From: an uncultured Muribaculaceae bacterium
GTDB lineage: Bacteria; Bacteroidota; Bacteroidia; Bacteroidales; Muribaculaceae
Direction of reading: 5' to 3'
DNA: 64,000 nucleotides
NCBI GenBank assembly: GCA_947381945.1
Contig: CANCXM010000007.1
Location: forward strand, 1 to 64,000
Below, one piece after another: positions 44,107-52,767 of this stretch. The notes below the pieces were generated by a model. That model made no database searches and was not told the origin of the DNA. It saw nothing but the letters and a program-made list of their open reading frames with translations. The position numbers and the translations under genes are program-made. The stretch's first letter is position 1. Every line of letters begins with the position of its first letter.

Positions 44107-45846
44107 TTAGAGGCTTGCGTTCTGATGGATGGTGAAATATTTGTTTGAGCCGTAGTGACCGTTGAGGACATCGGCTGAGATTGTACGTCCGTCGGGGGTA
44201 TGCACGGTGAAGAGCAGACGGGCGGAGCGGTCGTAGGCTGCAGGAGCATACTGCGCGAGTATGCGTATGGAAGCCGGTTTGCCGTCAATGGTGCCTGAGA
44301 TTGAATTGACTTTCGCACCCGAAGCATCGACAAAAGAGAATGCATCGAGTTCGGTGGAGCCTTCGGGGATGAGGACAGCCGTCCATTCACCGCCCTGCGG
44401 TTCGGAGAATGTGAAATTGCCGACAGCGGGTGAATTGACACGCGGATAGAGACCGGCATTGGCCTCGTCGATATTCGCGTAGGTGCCGGAGAGCCATTTG
44501 AGATAGCCTTCGCCATTGATGGCCGGGTTGTCGGAGTAGTCCCAATTAGTTTCCCACGCATCCCAATCCTTGACGTTGAGGGTGAGATTGAGCTGAGCGG
44601 TAGGCAGAGCTGTCACCATGAACTCGTAGATGTGGTTGCGGGCGATGTCGGTGATGTTGCGGAAGTCTGCGATAGGTTTCTCGTAAGACTTAGTTTCACC
44701 CGTAAAGCGGTTTTTAGCATCTATTACCAACATGGGGAGCTTATCAGGTTCCGGTCCCGATGCTTCCGGACGCTTCTGGTCGCTCTCAATCTTTGCAGAT
44801 GCAGAATACTCGGGAATGTAGGCTATAAAGGCGGTATAGGTCTTTCCGTCCGCAGTTTTATAGTTCTCATCCTTATATGCCATGATTGTCGCCGAATAGT
44901 CCCACTCTTCGTAAGGAGCGGAACCGACTTCAATGACAGGGGTGTCATCAGCGGTATACCATGCCGGGGCCTTTGAGCTGTAGGGCACAAGGGCCATAGC
45001 CTTGAAGAGACCATGAATGCTGACCGATGTGATTTCAGAGAGTTCGGGGCCATCGGTCTGCAAGGGGATACCGTCGAGTACGCGGAGCTTGGCGATGGCG
45101 CGCTGCATGTAGATGGGGTCAAGTTCAAGACGGGTTGCATCATCGTTAGCACCTTCAAGTGCGACACGAGATATGCTGACACGGGAGATTCCGGCCATAG
45201 GGATATGATAGCCACCGGCGATGTCGGGTCGCCATATTTTCTCAAAATTTTCAGGAAATTCAAATTTATTCTCAGCCGACATTGAGAGGGTCGTGACGAG
45301 TTTTCCTGCATTAGCCCATGTAAAGGGATGGGTCGACGGTGCCTTGACACCTTTCGAGTTGGCAATAACCATTATCGAGAAGGGGATGTCGTCGCGGCCG
45401 GAGGCATAGCCGAAGTAGTCGCGGTTGATTTTGAACTTAAGCTCGTAGGAGGAGTAGTCGTCGACACCGGCAGTGGGAAGAACGGTGAATTCGTCGCGGT
45501 TGAACACTCTGAGGAGTGCGCGCCGGTCGTCGAGCACCATGAGAGTGATATCGTCGAGATTGATATAGTTTTCAGCAGCGGTCGCTTCCTCGTCGGGATG
45601 TTCCTCAGGGTCATTGGGGACGTCGGCACGGGAAACGGAGCGCGGGGACTCAAAGGGCGTACCCTTCGAGACCGAACCCTGATTGACCACCGACAGCGTG
45701 AACCAAACGTCGTTACCTTCGACATAGCCGGGGCGGTCTTCGATGCACCCGAGGTCGTCGTTGACACACGACACCGCGAGAGGACCGAGACACATACATG
45801 CCAGGACCGTTGCAAGGAATTTATGTGATATTTGTTTGCGTTTCAT
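44107..45846 (-). CDS. Mfa1/FimA-like fimbrial lipoprotein
   Basis: 579 residues. Lipobox AVSC (Cys27). The N-terminal strand region (VWFTLSVVNQ) and the INLDDITLMVLDDRRALLRVF block are of the Mfa1-like fimbrillin fold. It contains YMQRAIAKLRVLDG, a usual fimbrillin core motif, and AQLNLTLNVKDWDAWETNWDYSDN near residue 420. It is probably an accessory subunit rather than the major one, which is encoded at 47.4-49.0 kb. It follows the Mfa2 gene by 34 bp in the same direction. Confidence 0.78.
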   Translation of the reverse strand: MKRKQISHKFLATVLACMCLGPLAVSCVNDDLGCIEDRPGYVEGNDVWFTLSVVNQGSVSKGTPFESPRSVSRADVPNDPEEHPDEEATAAENYINLDDITLMVLDDRRALLRVFNRDEFTVLPTAGVDDYSSYELKFKINRDYFGYASGRDDIPFSIMVIANSKGVKAPSTHPFTWANAGKLVTTLSMSAENKFEFPENFEKIWRPDIAGGYHIPMAGISRVSISRVALEGANDDATRLELDPIYMQRAIAKLRVLDGIPLQTDGPELSEITSVSIHGLFKAMALVPYSSKAPAWYTADDTPVIEVGSAPYEEWDYSATIMAYKDENYKTADGKTYTAFIAYIPEYSASAKIESDQKRPEASGPEPDKLPMLVIDAKNRFTGETKSYEKPIADFRNITDIARNHIYEFMVTALPTAQLNLTLNVKDWDAWETNWDYSDNPAINGEGYLKWLSGTYANIDEANAGLYPRVNSPAVGNFTFSEPQGGEWTAVLIPEGSTELDAFSFVDASGAKVNSISGTIDGKPASIRILAQYAPAAYDRSARLLFTVHTPDGRTISADVLNGHYGSNKYFTIHQNASL

Positions 45847-45880
45847 GATTAAAAAAGCCCCTCGCTATTGTGTGTGGTTG

Positions 45881-46948
45881 TTATTCGATAGGTCCCTGAT
45901 GGCGGATGATTCGCCAGTCGTTGATGATGACCACGGTGTTGAGCCAGCGACCACCCTGGTCGAGGAAGAATGTCATGTTGTATTCGTCCTGACGGTCGAG
46001 GTATTCCTGGTCGGAGAGGTTGGAGTGTCCGAAGCCTTTGACGAGGAGGGCGTAGTCGTTGAGGGGAACACTGAGCACGACTTTATTTTCGGCCTTGTTG
46101 CGGACGGTGAGCATGGGTTTGTTTTCCATCAGCAGGCGCGACACGGTGAACTCGGCGAGGGATGCACCGAGGACTGAGCGCGACATGTCGAACTTGGGAG
46201 CGGGGATGGAGGGAGAGTTGGTGGGGGCATCCTCGGGGTTGGTGTTGATGTCGACGGATCCGCTGTGGGTGAACCACGGACGGTAGGTCAGCGAGGTGTT
46301 GTCGCGGAGGGTGTTGTCGTGGTTGAGCCATCCGTTGCCGTCGGTGATGGTAAATTCGAAGTCATCGGCAAGAACGGGTTCACCCGAGAGGTGCTGTAGC
46401 ACGACGCGGACGGTGTTGGTGTTCTTCATGAGGTTGACGGTCTCGCGGTGGGGACGCGAGGGGGATGCATAGGGGAGCTCGACGCGGGTGACCATGCCGT
46501 GGTAGAGGTGGGGGATTTCCTCGGTGACTTCGCTCTTGGAGTCGCGGCGGAGGTAGCAGTGGAAGTCCTCGGGGGCGGAGGTTCCGGCCTCGCCGTCGGC
46601 GATGTCGAAGTGCGATGAGTAGTCACCGGCCCAGACGAGGATGTCGTAGGTTCCGGGGTCGACCTGAAGGACGAGCTCATTGTCCTTTGTGAGGGCGGCG
46701 TGGTCGGCGTCGACGCGTTTGACGAGTTTGCCGGTCTTTGAGTCGAAGGCGAGGAGCGAGACGCGCTCTACTTCGGCATCGAAGGCATCGGCGAATTTCA
46801 TATTGTGGTCGTAGGTGAGCTTGACGAGGTTGTAGCTCGCGTCGCAGTCGCTGTCCTCAAATATGGTGTGGCATCCGGTGACCGTGAGCATGGTCATCAG
46901 TGAGGTGGCTGCGAGCACCGTGTTTCGTATTATAGCATGTAGCTTCAT
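45881..46948 (-). CDS. FimB/Mfa2-family fimbrial anchor lipoprotein
   Basis: 355 residues, the usual length. Lipobox VTGC (Cys26). NLVKLTYDHNMKFADAF...VERVSLLAFDSKTGKLV and DPGTYDILVWAGDYSSHF are the FimB/Mfa2 signature. C-terminal NTVVIINDWRII is also typical. Mfa2 anchors the fimbria to the outer membrane and limits its length. The gene comes after the major Mfa1 subunit, separated by a terminator, as expected for strong Mfa1 and weaker anchor expression. Confidence 0.9.
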   Translation of the reverse strand: MKLHAIIRNTVLAATSLMTMLTVTGCHTIFEDSDCDASYNLVKLTYDHNMKFADAFDAEVERVSLLAFDSKTGKLVKRVDADHAALTKDNELVLQVDPGTYDILVWAGDYSSHFDIADGEAGTSAPEDFHCYLRRDSKSEVTEEIPHLYHGMVTRVELPYASPSRPHRETVNLMKNTNTVRVVLQHLSGEPVLADDFEFTITDGNGWLNHDNTLRDNTSLTYRPWFTHSGSVDINTNPEDAPTNSPSIPAPKFDMSRSVLGASLAEFTVSRLLMENKPMLTVRNKAENKVVLSVPLNDYALLVKGFGHSNLSDQEYLDRQDEYNMTFFLDQGGRWLNTVVIINDWRIIRHQGPIE

Positions 46949-47283
46949 GACCGGCTGATGTGATATATATTGGTTGGTGTTGTTTGTTTATTTCGAATAA
47001 GATCGGTTGAGGGGAGAAATATGGTGTCCGGGTGGAGGCCCGGGGGGAATTTCTATATTAGGAGGAAACCATTGGAAGGAAGGGGGGAAGGGATGGAAGG
47101 GTACAGAAGGACAGAAATTCAAAAATGACATAAGTTTATGTTTCTTTTGTCGGCTTTTGGAGCTTTTGTTTCTTTCCGTTTCCGGGTTGATGTGGCTTCG
47201 TTGGGGATCGGTTTTGGGAAGAGAGTTTTTGGTTGATTGGTTTGGGCTGACGCTTGGTGTGCGCCGGGGGAGAGGGTAAATTT
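46949..47283. other. Intergenic region between Mfa1 and Mfa2 genes with a short family A repeat
   Basis: No gene. At about 47096-47150 there is AAGGGTACAGAAGGACAG followed by GACATAAGTTTATGTTTCTTT, one arm of family A with a short second arm. The rest (46985-47095) is G-rich on the plus strand. It is the likely site of a separate start for the Mfa2 transcript, but I cannot pick a convincing promoter. Confidence 0.6.
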
Positions 47284-47321
47284 AAAAAGTAAGCCGGCCC
47301 GGCTCGCGGGCCGGCTTACTT
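47284..47321 (-). terminator. Rho-independent terminator after Mfa1
   Basis: A perfect 15-bp GC-rich stem, 47287-47301 with 47307-47321 (AAGTAAGCCGGCCCG), has a five-base loop. On the minus strand it is followed by TTTTTAAATTT. It lies 46 bp past the Mfa1 stop. Confidence 0.92.
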
Positions 47322-47367
47322 GTGGAAAATCTAATTTTATGAACTGCAATTAATCACACGGGAGGGA

Positions 47368-49029
47368 TTATTCGAGGGTTACAGTGTTGCTGACAACCTT
47401 CCAGTTGAGGACGTTGAGGCGAGCAGCGATGTAAGATTCAGTCTCATCAACAGGATTTTCAGGAGTATTGCCGGGAAGACCAAGACCGATTACATTGTCA
47501 AATGTATAGTCATAGATGTGGTTACGAACTACACCGTAGAGAGGAGTATTGCCATTGTTAGCGTGCTTGATGTTAACGTAGAATGAAGTCTGACCATCAA
47601 CCCATCTTTCAATGTCAAAATAACGATCATTCATAGTAGCATTATTCTGACCTACGGCTGCAATCCATTTATTAGGTGCACCGGGGATGAAATGAACCTG
47701 ATCGGCACCAAGGTTAGTTTCAAACTGTGCATTATACGCAGTAATTACCAGTTGCTTAAAGGTGCTCTCAAGATAATAAACACCTGCCCAACGAATCAGA
47801 TTCACAGGATTCTTACCTTCTTCATCTGAACAAACAATACCGCGAACTACAATGGCAGTGCTACAGGTGGCACGGTCGGATGCAAAGTCAGGTACATACG
47901 CGTCTGAACCTGATGCCCATGCAGTGTTAGGATAGGTGTAGGCAACGTTCTTCAAGTATTCAGCACCTTCTGCGTTGTCAACATAATTTCCACGATAGAA
48001 ATCAGCTTCATCAGTAATGTCGTAAGTACGATCGAAAAGGTTGGTGGCATCATTAGATGTCTGTTCCCAGTAAGAACGATGGAAGGTTGGAACATTCCAA
48101 GCATCAAAGTAATTACCGTTAGCATTTATCTCTTTAAAAAGATTAGCCTTAACATAACGATTGCGGAGTTTCCATCCGGTGAGATTTACATAAAGAGTGG
48201 TTGCTGTGGGGTCACCAGACGCATCAACTATGTTATATTGAACATCCTTAACGCCACCATCACCATCAGACTGCATACTCTTCCAAGTCTTAAGACCGGT
48301 AGCGCGCACTTTAGCTGCTATACGCTCGATATAAATATCCACAGGTGCAGCCTTCGCAGCCTCGGGCGTTTCAGCAAGATTGTCAGCTGTAATCTTGGAA
48401 TACATCACTTTCTCAGTACCATCGAAATAGGTTGAGCTGATCATTTTAAATGAACTCCAATCAAACTTATTGCTGCTTTCATCCGGAGTTTTAGAAGTCG
48501 TTGCGTTTGCAATTGCAGAGAGGCTCTTATTCTTTAAAGCTTCGAACTCACCAGTGGTAAGATTGGCAACGCAAACTACATAAGAAGGAGTTTGACCAAT
48601 GTAAGGTGCAGTCGGTTTACCAAGTACAAGCACACCTTCGAGTGTTGACTCTTTGTTACCATCCTGGTTAAACTGGTTCAATTCAATCGGCTCAACCATG
48701 TTGTTCGGAGTAACAGTACCTGATACATTACCTGCAGCTAATGTAAACGGCTGACCATCTGCATTGAAGAAGTAGAAGCGAACGTTAGAAGGAAGAATGG
48801 TGTTTTCATTGTTTTTACCAAGCTCGAAACCGGGACCTACAGGATCCTGATCTTCTTCTGCACGCGAACCATAATTTGCAGGGTTAGTAATGCGGACAGA
48901 CATGTAACGGTCAACATCTGTGCTACCATTGCCACCATCTGGACCCTTTACGGGCTCGTCGCTTGAACAAGATGCAAAGACACCCATTGAGAGGGCAGCT
49001 GCACCAAAGAGAAATTTGTTAAATTTCAT
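47368..49029 (-). CDS. Mfa1-family major fimbrillin
   Basis: 553 residues. Lipobox FASC (Cys21). The mature N-terminus has RYMSVRITNPANYGSRAEED, whose SRAEED could be the Arg-protease processing site. NVRFYFFNADGQPFTL is the Mfa1 fold motif, and the C-terminal strand (ARLNVLNWKVVSNTVTLE) is the donor-strand-like end common to major subunits. It has an uninterrupted terminator downstream and a long upstream gap with short repeats, as expected for a highly expressed subunit. GC is lower than in the neighbouring accessory genes. Confidence 0.9.
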   Translation of the reverse strand: MKFNKFLFGAAALSMGVFASCSSDEPVKGPDGGNGSTDVDRYMSVRITNPANYGSRAEEDQDPVGPGFELGKNNENTILPSNVRFYFFNADGQPFTLAAGNVSGTVTPNNMVEPIELNQFNQDGNKESTLEGVLVLGKPTAPYIGQTPSYVVCVANLTTGEFEALKNKSLSAIANATTSKTPDESSNKFDWSSFKMISSTYFDGTEKVMYSKITADNLAETPEAAKAAPVDIYIERIAAKVRATGLKTWKSMQSDGDGGVKDVQYNIVDASGDPTATTLYVNLTGWKLRNRYVKANLFKEINANGNYFDAWNVPTFHRSYWEQTSNDATNLFDRTYDITDEADFYRGNYVDNAEGAEYLKNVAYTYPNTAWASGSDAYVPDFASDRATCSTAIVVRGIVCSDEEGKNPVNLIRWAGVYYLESTFKQLVITAYNAQFETNLGADQVHFIPGAPNKWIAAVGQNNATMNDRYFDIERWVDGQTSFYVNIKHANNGNTPLYGVVRNHIYDYTFDNVIGLGLPGNTPENPVDETESYIAARLNVLNWKVVSNTVTLE

Positions 49030-49053
49030 AATTGTTAAAAATTGGTTTATTTA

Positions 49054-49116
49054 GGTTAATTATTAATTGGTTAATTATTCTTTGTAAAAAGGTTAATTAT
49101 CTGAGAGGTCAATTAT
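49054..49116. repeat. Four GGTTAATTAT repeats upstream of Mfa1
   Basis: GGTTAATTAT at 49054-49063, 49069-49078 and 49091-49100, and GGTCAATTAT at 49107-49116, spaced 15, 22 and 16 bp apart. They start 25 bp before the Mfa1 start codon, in its 5' leader or promoter. Confidence 0.75.
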
Positions 49117-49510
49117 TTATAAGGTTGAGAGGGGTGCGTGGCCATCAGTGTTAGGGGCTGACAGTCAGTGCAATAAGTTTTTTGGGGAGGGATGAAATGG
49201 AGATGATTTCCCCGGAGGGTCGGGGGTAAGATACACGATAGGTCGGGTATGGGAGGCTTGTAGGGCCGGGGCGGGTCATGGTAAGGGTGTGCGGGTCGTG
49301 GCGCGGGTCCGCTTGGGGTCCCCGGCGTGGTGGCCGGGGAGTTGGGGGAGCGGGCGGATTTTATTGGGGAGTGTCCACGATTTTTATGGGTGTGGGGGGA
49401 TCGGTCGGGGTTGTAGAGGTGGTTGGGGTAGGGACGCGGAGGGTTTGAGGCTCCGCGGGGGATAAAGGCGTGGGGAATAGGGATGGTGGTCGCCGGAGGG
49501 CGACAGGGGA
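49117..49510. other. GC-rich intergenic region between the DUF3868 and Mfa1 genes
   Basis: No gene. The stretch is unusually G-rich on the plus strand. A small hairpin (TCCCCGGC at 49319-49326 with GCCGGGGA at 49333-49340) is present without a T-run. It is likely to contain the Mfa1 promoter on its left side. I could not pick one. Confidence 0.5.
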
Positions 49511-50911
49511 TCAGTCGATGAGCTTCATTGCGCGGAGCTGCGCGAGGGCGTCGGCGGCTTCGGCTATGCCTGCGGCTTGGGCAGACTGAAGGAGGGTGAG
49601 GGCACGGGCGTAGTCGCCTCGCTTGGCTGCGAGGACTCCGCGGGCGTAGGTGGCGCGGGGAGATTGGTCGGCTTTGGCCAGGTATGTTTCGGCGGCGTTG
49701 AGCTCGTCGCGACCGAGCGCTATAGCTGCCATGTTGAGGTTGGCGATGGGGTCGTTGGGGTACATGCGTACGGCGAGCTCGAAGGCTTCACGGTAGGCAT
49801 CGGAGGAGGGGTCGAGGGAGTTGGCAACGACGTAGATTTCGTTGAGCGAGAGTTTCTGCGGGGCGGTGGCCATGACCTGTTTGATTTCCTCGACGGTGAC
49901 GAAGGAGCGGACGACGTAGTCAACGGCGTAGTCTGAGCGACGGAGACCGGGGTAGACGTTTTTGAGGAGGAATGCGTAGTCCTCGGGGTAGCGCGATTTG
50001 AGTCGCCATTCGCGTGCGTCGGGGGCGAGGTCGGTGTTGTCGATTATCTGGAGGATGGCTGTGGTGTCGGGGAGTGAGGAGTGGGCTACGTAGTCGCGGA
50101 GTCCTGTCCAGTTTTCGGCCACCCAGTCGGTGTGCATTACGTTGCGGTCGAAGGCGTAGAGGCCACGGACATATTCGGCGAGGGCTGCGGAGCGGCCTTT
50201 GGCGAGGCGTTCGTTGTTGGCGTAGGATCCTTCGGGTGATGCGAAGCCGACGATCTTGACGGATGTGATGCGTGAGTCGGGGTCGTTTTCAACGACGTCG
50301 ATTGTGGCGCGTATCTTGGCAAGTTCCTCGGGGTTGCGGCGGTAGGTCGGGGTGATGACGGTCTGGTTGACGGGGAAGTCGATGTAGGCCGAGCCTTTTG
50401 CGGTGCGTGTCTTCTCGAGCTCTGCAGGGGGTGTGACGAGTGTGAAGACGGGTGCGAATGTGCGCTCGACGAAGTCAAGGTCGGCGAGGGGTGCTTCGGC
50501 GGTTGCTCCGGCGAGGGTTCCGCAGTTGCATTCGTCTTCCATGAGGATGAGGCGCGACTGTTCCATCCAGGGCTCGTAGGGGACTACGGCCGAGTAGCTG
50601 ACGGGGGCTCCGGCACGTGTGAGGATGTCGGGGGCGGCGATGGAGTTGTGGCGCTCGTTCTGGATGTAGCGGTTGCGTCCGGCTATTGTGACGGCGGGGA
50701 GCTGGATGCGCGATGTTCCGTCGGTGATGACGGGGATGTATCTGATTTCGCGGTCGCTTTTGAGCTTTAGGGCGGAGGCGTCGAGCGACATGGAGACGAG
50801 GAGGGAGGATTCGGAGCGTTCGACGCTGACGTCCGACACCGTCACCGACATCGGGGCGGCGGCTGCACCGAGGGCGGCCATGGCCATGAGCAGGGTTGAT
50901 AGGCTTCTCAT
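49511..50911 (-). CDS. DUF3868/OmpA-like fimbrial assembly protein
   Basis: 466 residues. A signal peptide (1-19) is followed by a DUF3868 domain (about 20-130: VTVSDVSVERSESSLLVSMSLD...REIRYIPVI). The OmpA-like peptidoglycan-binding domain (about 170-270) has SVKIVGFASPEGSYANNERLAKGRSAAL. A TPR-like tail follows (LNAAETYLAKAD, GDYARALTLLQSA). Such proteins occur with Mfa fimbriae and DUF3575 porin-like partners and are thought to help surface assembly. It follows the DUF3575 gene by 40 bp. Confidence 0.88.
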   Translation of the reverse strand: MRSLSTLLMAMAALGAAAAPMSVTVSDVSVERSESSLLVSMSLDASALKLKSDREIRYIPVITDGTSRIQLPAVTIAGRNRYIQNERHNSIAAPDILTRAGAPVSYSAVVPYEPWMEQSRLILMEDECNCGTLAGATAEAPLADLDFVERTFAPVFTLVTPPAELEKTRTAKGSAYIDFPVNQTVITPTYRRNPEELAKIRATIDVVENDPDSRITSVKIVGFASPEGSYANNERLAKGRSAALAEYVRGLYAFDRNVMHTDWVAENWTGLRDYVAHSSLPDTTAILQIIDNTDLAPDAREWRLKSRYPEDYAFLLKNVYPGLRRSDYAVDYVVRSFVTVEEIKQVMATAPQKLSLNEIYVVANSLDPSSDAYREAFELAVRMYPNDPIANLNMAAIALGRDELNAAETYLAKADQSPRATYARGVLAAKRGDYARALTLLQSAQAAGIAEAADALAQLRAMKLID

Positions 50912-50951
50912 ATACTGTTAGGGATATATAAGGTTGGTGACTGGTGTTGGT

Positions 50952-51542
50952 TTAGAATACATATACGAGGTTGATGGCGGCTTTTGTCGGGCCGACGTAG
51001 TTGTGGGCTTTGTTTGAGCGCACTTTACGTCCGCAGCCGGCGCATTCGAAGGTGTCGTAGCGGGTGTAGGCCCATCCGATGCCGATTTCGGCTTCGAGGT
51101 TCCAGTGGCGTCCGAGGAGCCATGAGTAGCCGTAGGCTATGCCTGCTCCGGCATACCATCCTTGATAGCGGTGGTCGGAGAGGGGACGGGCGTTGTTGTT
51201 GAGGAACTTGAAACCGTGGCCCCAGTGGCCCATGTTGTATTCACCGCCGAGGAGGTGAAGGCCGACGAAGTGACCTCCGAGGGCTTCGCAGAACCAGTAG
51301 CGTGCCTCGGGCTGTATCATCCAGTGTTTCCACTTTTTGCCACCCGAGAGGGTCCAGGGGTTGTAGTTGCCCGAGAGGTCGAAGCTCCATTTAGGGGCGA
51401 GCTGCACTTCACCGCCGACGTTGATGGTCAGGGTCGCATCGTAGAGTAGGTTTGTTTTTACGGCGATGTCCTGTGCTGAGGTTGAGGTATTGACACAACA
51501 AATGGCTCCCAGCAAGGCTGCCGCGAGAAATCTAAGGTTCAT
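50952..51542 (-). CDS. DUF3575 outer-membrane protein of the fimbrial locus
   Basis: 196 residues from the ATG at 51542, chosen because it begins a signal peptide (MNLRFLAAALLGAICC); the longer frame to 51620 has no such signal. The domain has VKTNLLYDATLTINVGGEVQLAPKWSFDLSGNYNPW and WLLGRHWNLEAEIGIGWAYTRY, the DUF3575 pattern of a small barrel. It is the first gene of the locus, as in other Mfa clusters. A -7 box sits 420 bp upstream. Confidence 0.88.
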   Translation of the reverse strand: MNLRFLAAALLGAICCVNTSTSAQDIAVKTNLLYDATLTINVGGEVQLAPKWSFDLSGNYNPWTLSGGKKWKHWMIQPEARYWFCEALGGHFVGLHLLGGEYNMGHWGHGFKFLNNNARPLSDHRYQGWYAGAGIAYGYSWLLGRHWNLEAEIGIGWAYTRYDTFECAGCGRKVRSNKAHNYVGPTKAAINLVYVF

Positions 51543-51963
51543 AGTATGTGATGTAAAAATCCGGGGAATTCTGCCAATTATCGACCGCAGAAAGGTCGGT
51601 TTTATGTAAGAGTCTGACAACCAGAGGGTTACATAGCAAATCGGGGGGGGTAATTTTTCCCTCCTGCCAATTCAAGCTAAGCACGGATTTCCGATTGTTA
51701 GAGTAAGACATATCAGTTGTCGGTTTGTGAAAATGGTTTGGTTTTCAAAGGTGATAACAGGTTTTCGAATGGCAGCTTTTTAATCAATCGGTTAAAAATT
51801 CAACGTTAGGATAATCAATTTTGAATAAAAAGGTTTTTCGAATAGCCATTAAGACATGGCAAATTTACGACAATCTTAATAATTGCGCAAATTTTTTAAT
51901 AAAAAAATAGGTTTGCTCTATGTTTTTGTGTGCCATGAGACCGAAGTTTTCGGTTTCGGAGTG
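51543..51963 (-). other. Long leader upstream of the fimbrial operon
   Basis: No gene. About 410 bp separate the promoter at 51964-51994 from the DUF3575 start. It includes an 8-G tract (51643-51650), an inverted repeat TTATGTAA/TTACATA at about 51600-51636 and AT-rich sequence to 51960. A long 5' untranslated leader is inferred. Confidence 0.5.
51643..51650. repeat. G8 homopolymer in the fimbrial leader
   Basis: An uninterrupted run of eight G (C on the coding strand) lies about 100 bp before the DUF3575 start. Runs of this length can change by slippage. Confidence 0.8.
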
Positions 51964-51994
51964 CAAAGATAGGATTTTTTGTTGATTCTGCAAT
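51964..51994 (-). promoter_or_regulatory. Probable promoter of the fimbrial operon
   Basis: On the minus strand: ATTG (51994-51991), a 19-bp spacer and TATCTTTG (51971-51964), one base off TTTG and an exact TAnnTTTG match. Confidence 0.6.
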
Positions 51995-52210
51995 GGAATG
52001 GGTGTAGTATTAACACTATTTTGCATTGGGATAGTGGAGAGTGGAGGGGGATGGATCGTCGGTGGGGGGAGTGGAGGGGGCAGGAAGGATGGGCGGATGG
52101 TTTAGGCGGAGAGTGGAGGGGTGTGGTGAAAACAAATCGGGGGGCAGGACCGTTAGTTTTATATATAATAATGTGTATGAGATGGCTTATTCAGTCCTAT
52201 CCGCACAAGC

Positions 52211-52260
52211 CTCTATACTCTATACTTTACACTCTATACTAAAAATACACTCTATACTAA
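52211..52260. repeat. Family B repeat abutting a gene start
   Basis: CTCTATACTCTATACTTTAC, then two more ACTCTATACTAAAAAT-like units, run up to 6 bp before the ATG at 52266. The orientation is the same as before sufS and lrgB. Confidence 0.88.
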
Positions 52261-52265
52261 AAATT

Positions 52266-52745
52266 ATGAGACATCGGATAATATTGGCTGCATTGTGTCC
52301 GGCGATGCTTGGCGCTGCAGCGTGTTCGGGCAGTGGCAGGACGGAGGCAGAGGGATGCGCGGCGACCGACACGGTGGCCACAGACAGCGTGGAGGTTCTG
52401 GCGCTGGAGATGCCGGTGATTCCGGCGACGATTTCTGAGCCGGAAGATATGGCTGGGTTCATCGCCATACACTTCTGGGACAATCTTGATTTCGGGGACA
52501 TGGAGCGTGTTGGCGACACGGTGTTCATGGAGCAGAATTTCGTGGACTATCTGGGTGTGATGCCTGCCGTGATGGCATCGGACCGTCAGGTGGCGTTCAA
52601 GGCGCTCATGAAGCGTGCATCGGCGAGCAAGGAGGCCCGGGAGCTGATTGTCGCGTTCGGGGAGAAGTATCTGAATCATCCCGATTCACCGATGAAGAAC
52701 CCGGAGCATTACGCGGATTTCAAGCAAGCAGCCGAAGGGGAATAG
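52266..52745 (+). CDS. Truncated DUF5106 lipoprotein (N-terminal domain only)
   Basis: 159 residues from the ATG at 52266; upstream codons run through the family B repeat and are not plausible. Lipobox AAAC (about 20). It matches residues 43-150 of the DUF5106 protein at 38674-39609: IHFWDNLDFGD, FMEQNFVDYL, YLNHPDSPMKNPEHY. It stops where the paralogue's thioredoxin domain would begin and has no CxxC. It ends in a normal stop, and family D repeats follow at once. It may be a remnant or a stand-alone domain. Confidence 0.8.
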   Translation: MRHRIILAALCPAMLGAAACSGSGRTEAEGCAATDTVATDSVEVLALEMPVIPATISEPEDMAGFIAIHFWDNLDFGDMERVGDTVFMEQNFVDYLGVMPAVMASDRQVAFKALMKRASASKEARELIVAFGEKYLNHPDSPMKNPEHYADFKQAAEGE

Positions 52746-52767
52746 GGATTAAGGCTGAGAGGGATAT

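Noticed and set aside
48079..48435. A 118-codon plus-strand frame inside Mfa1
   Set aside because: Opposite strand to a well-supported fimbrillin; no recognisable feature.
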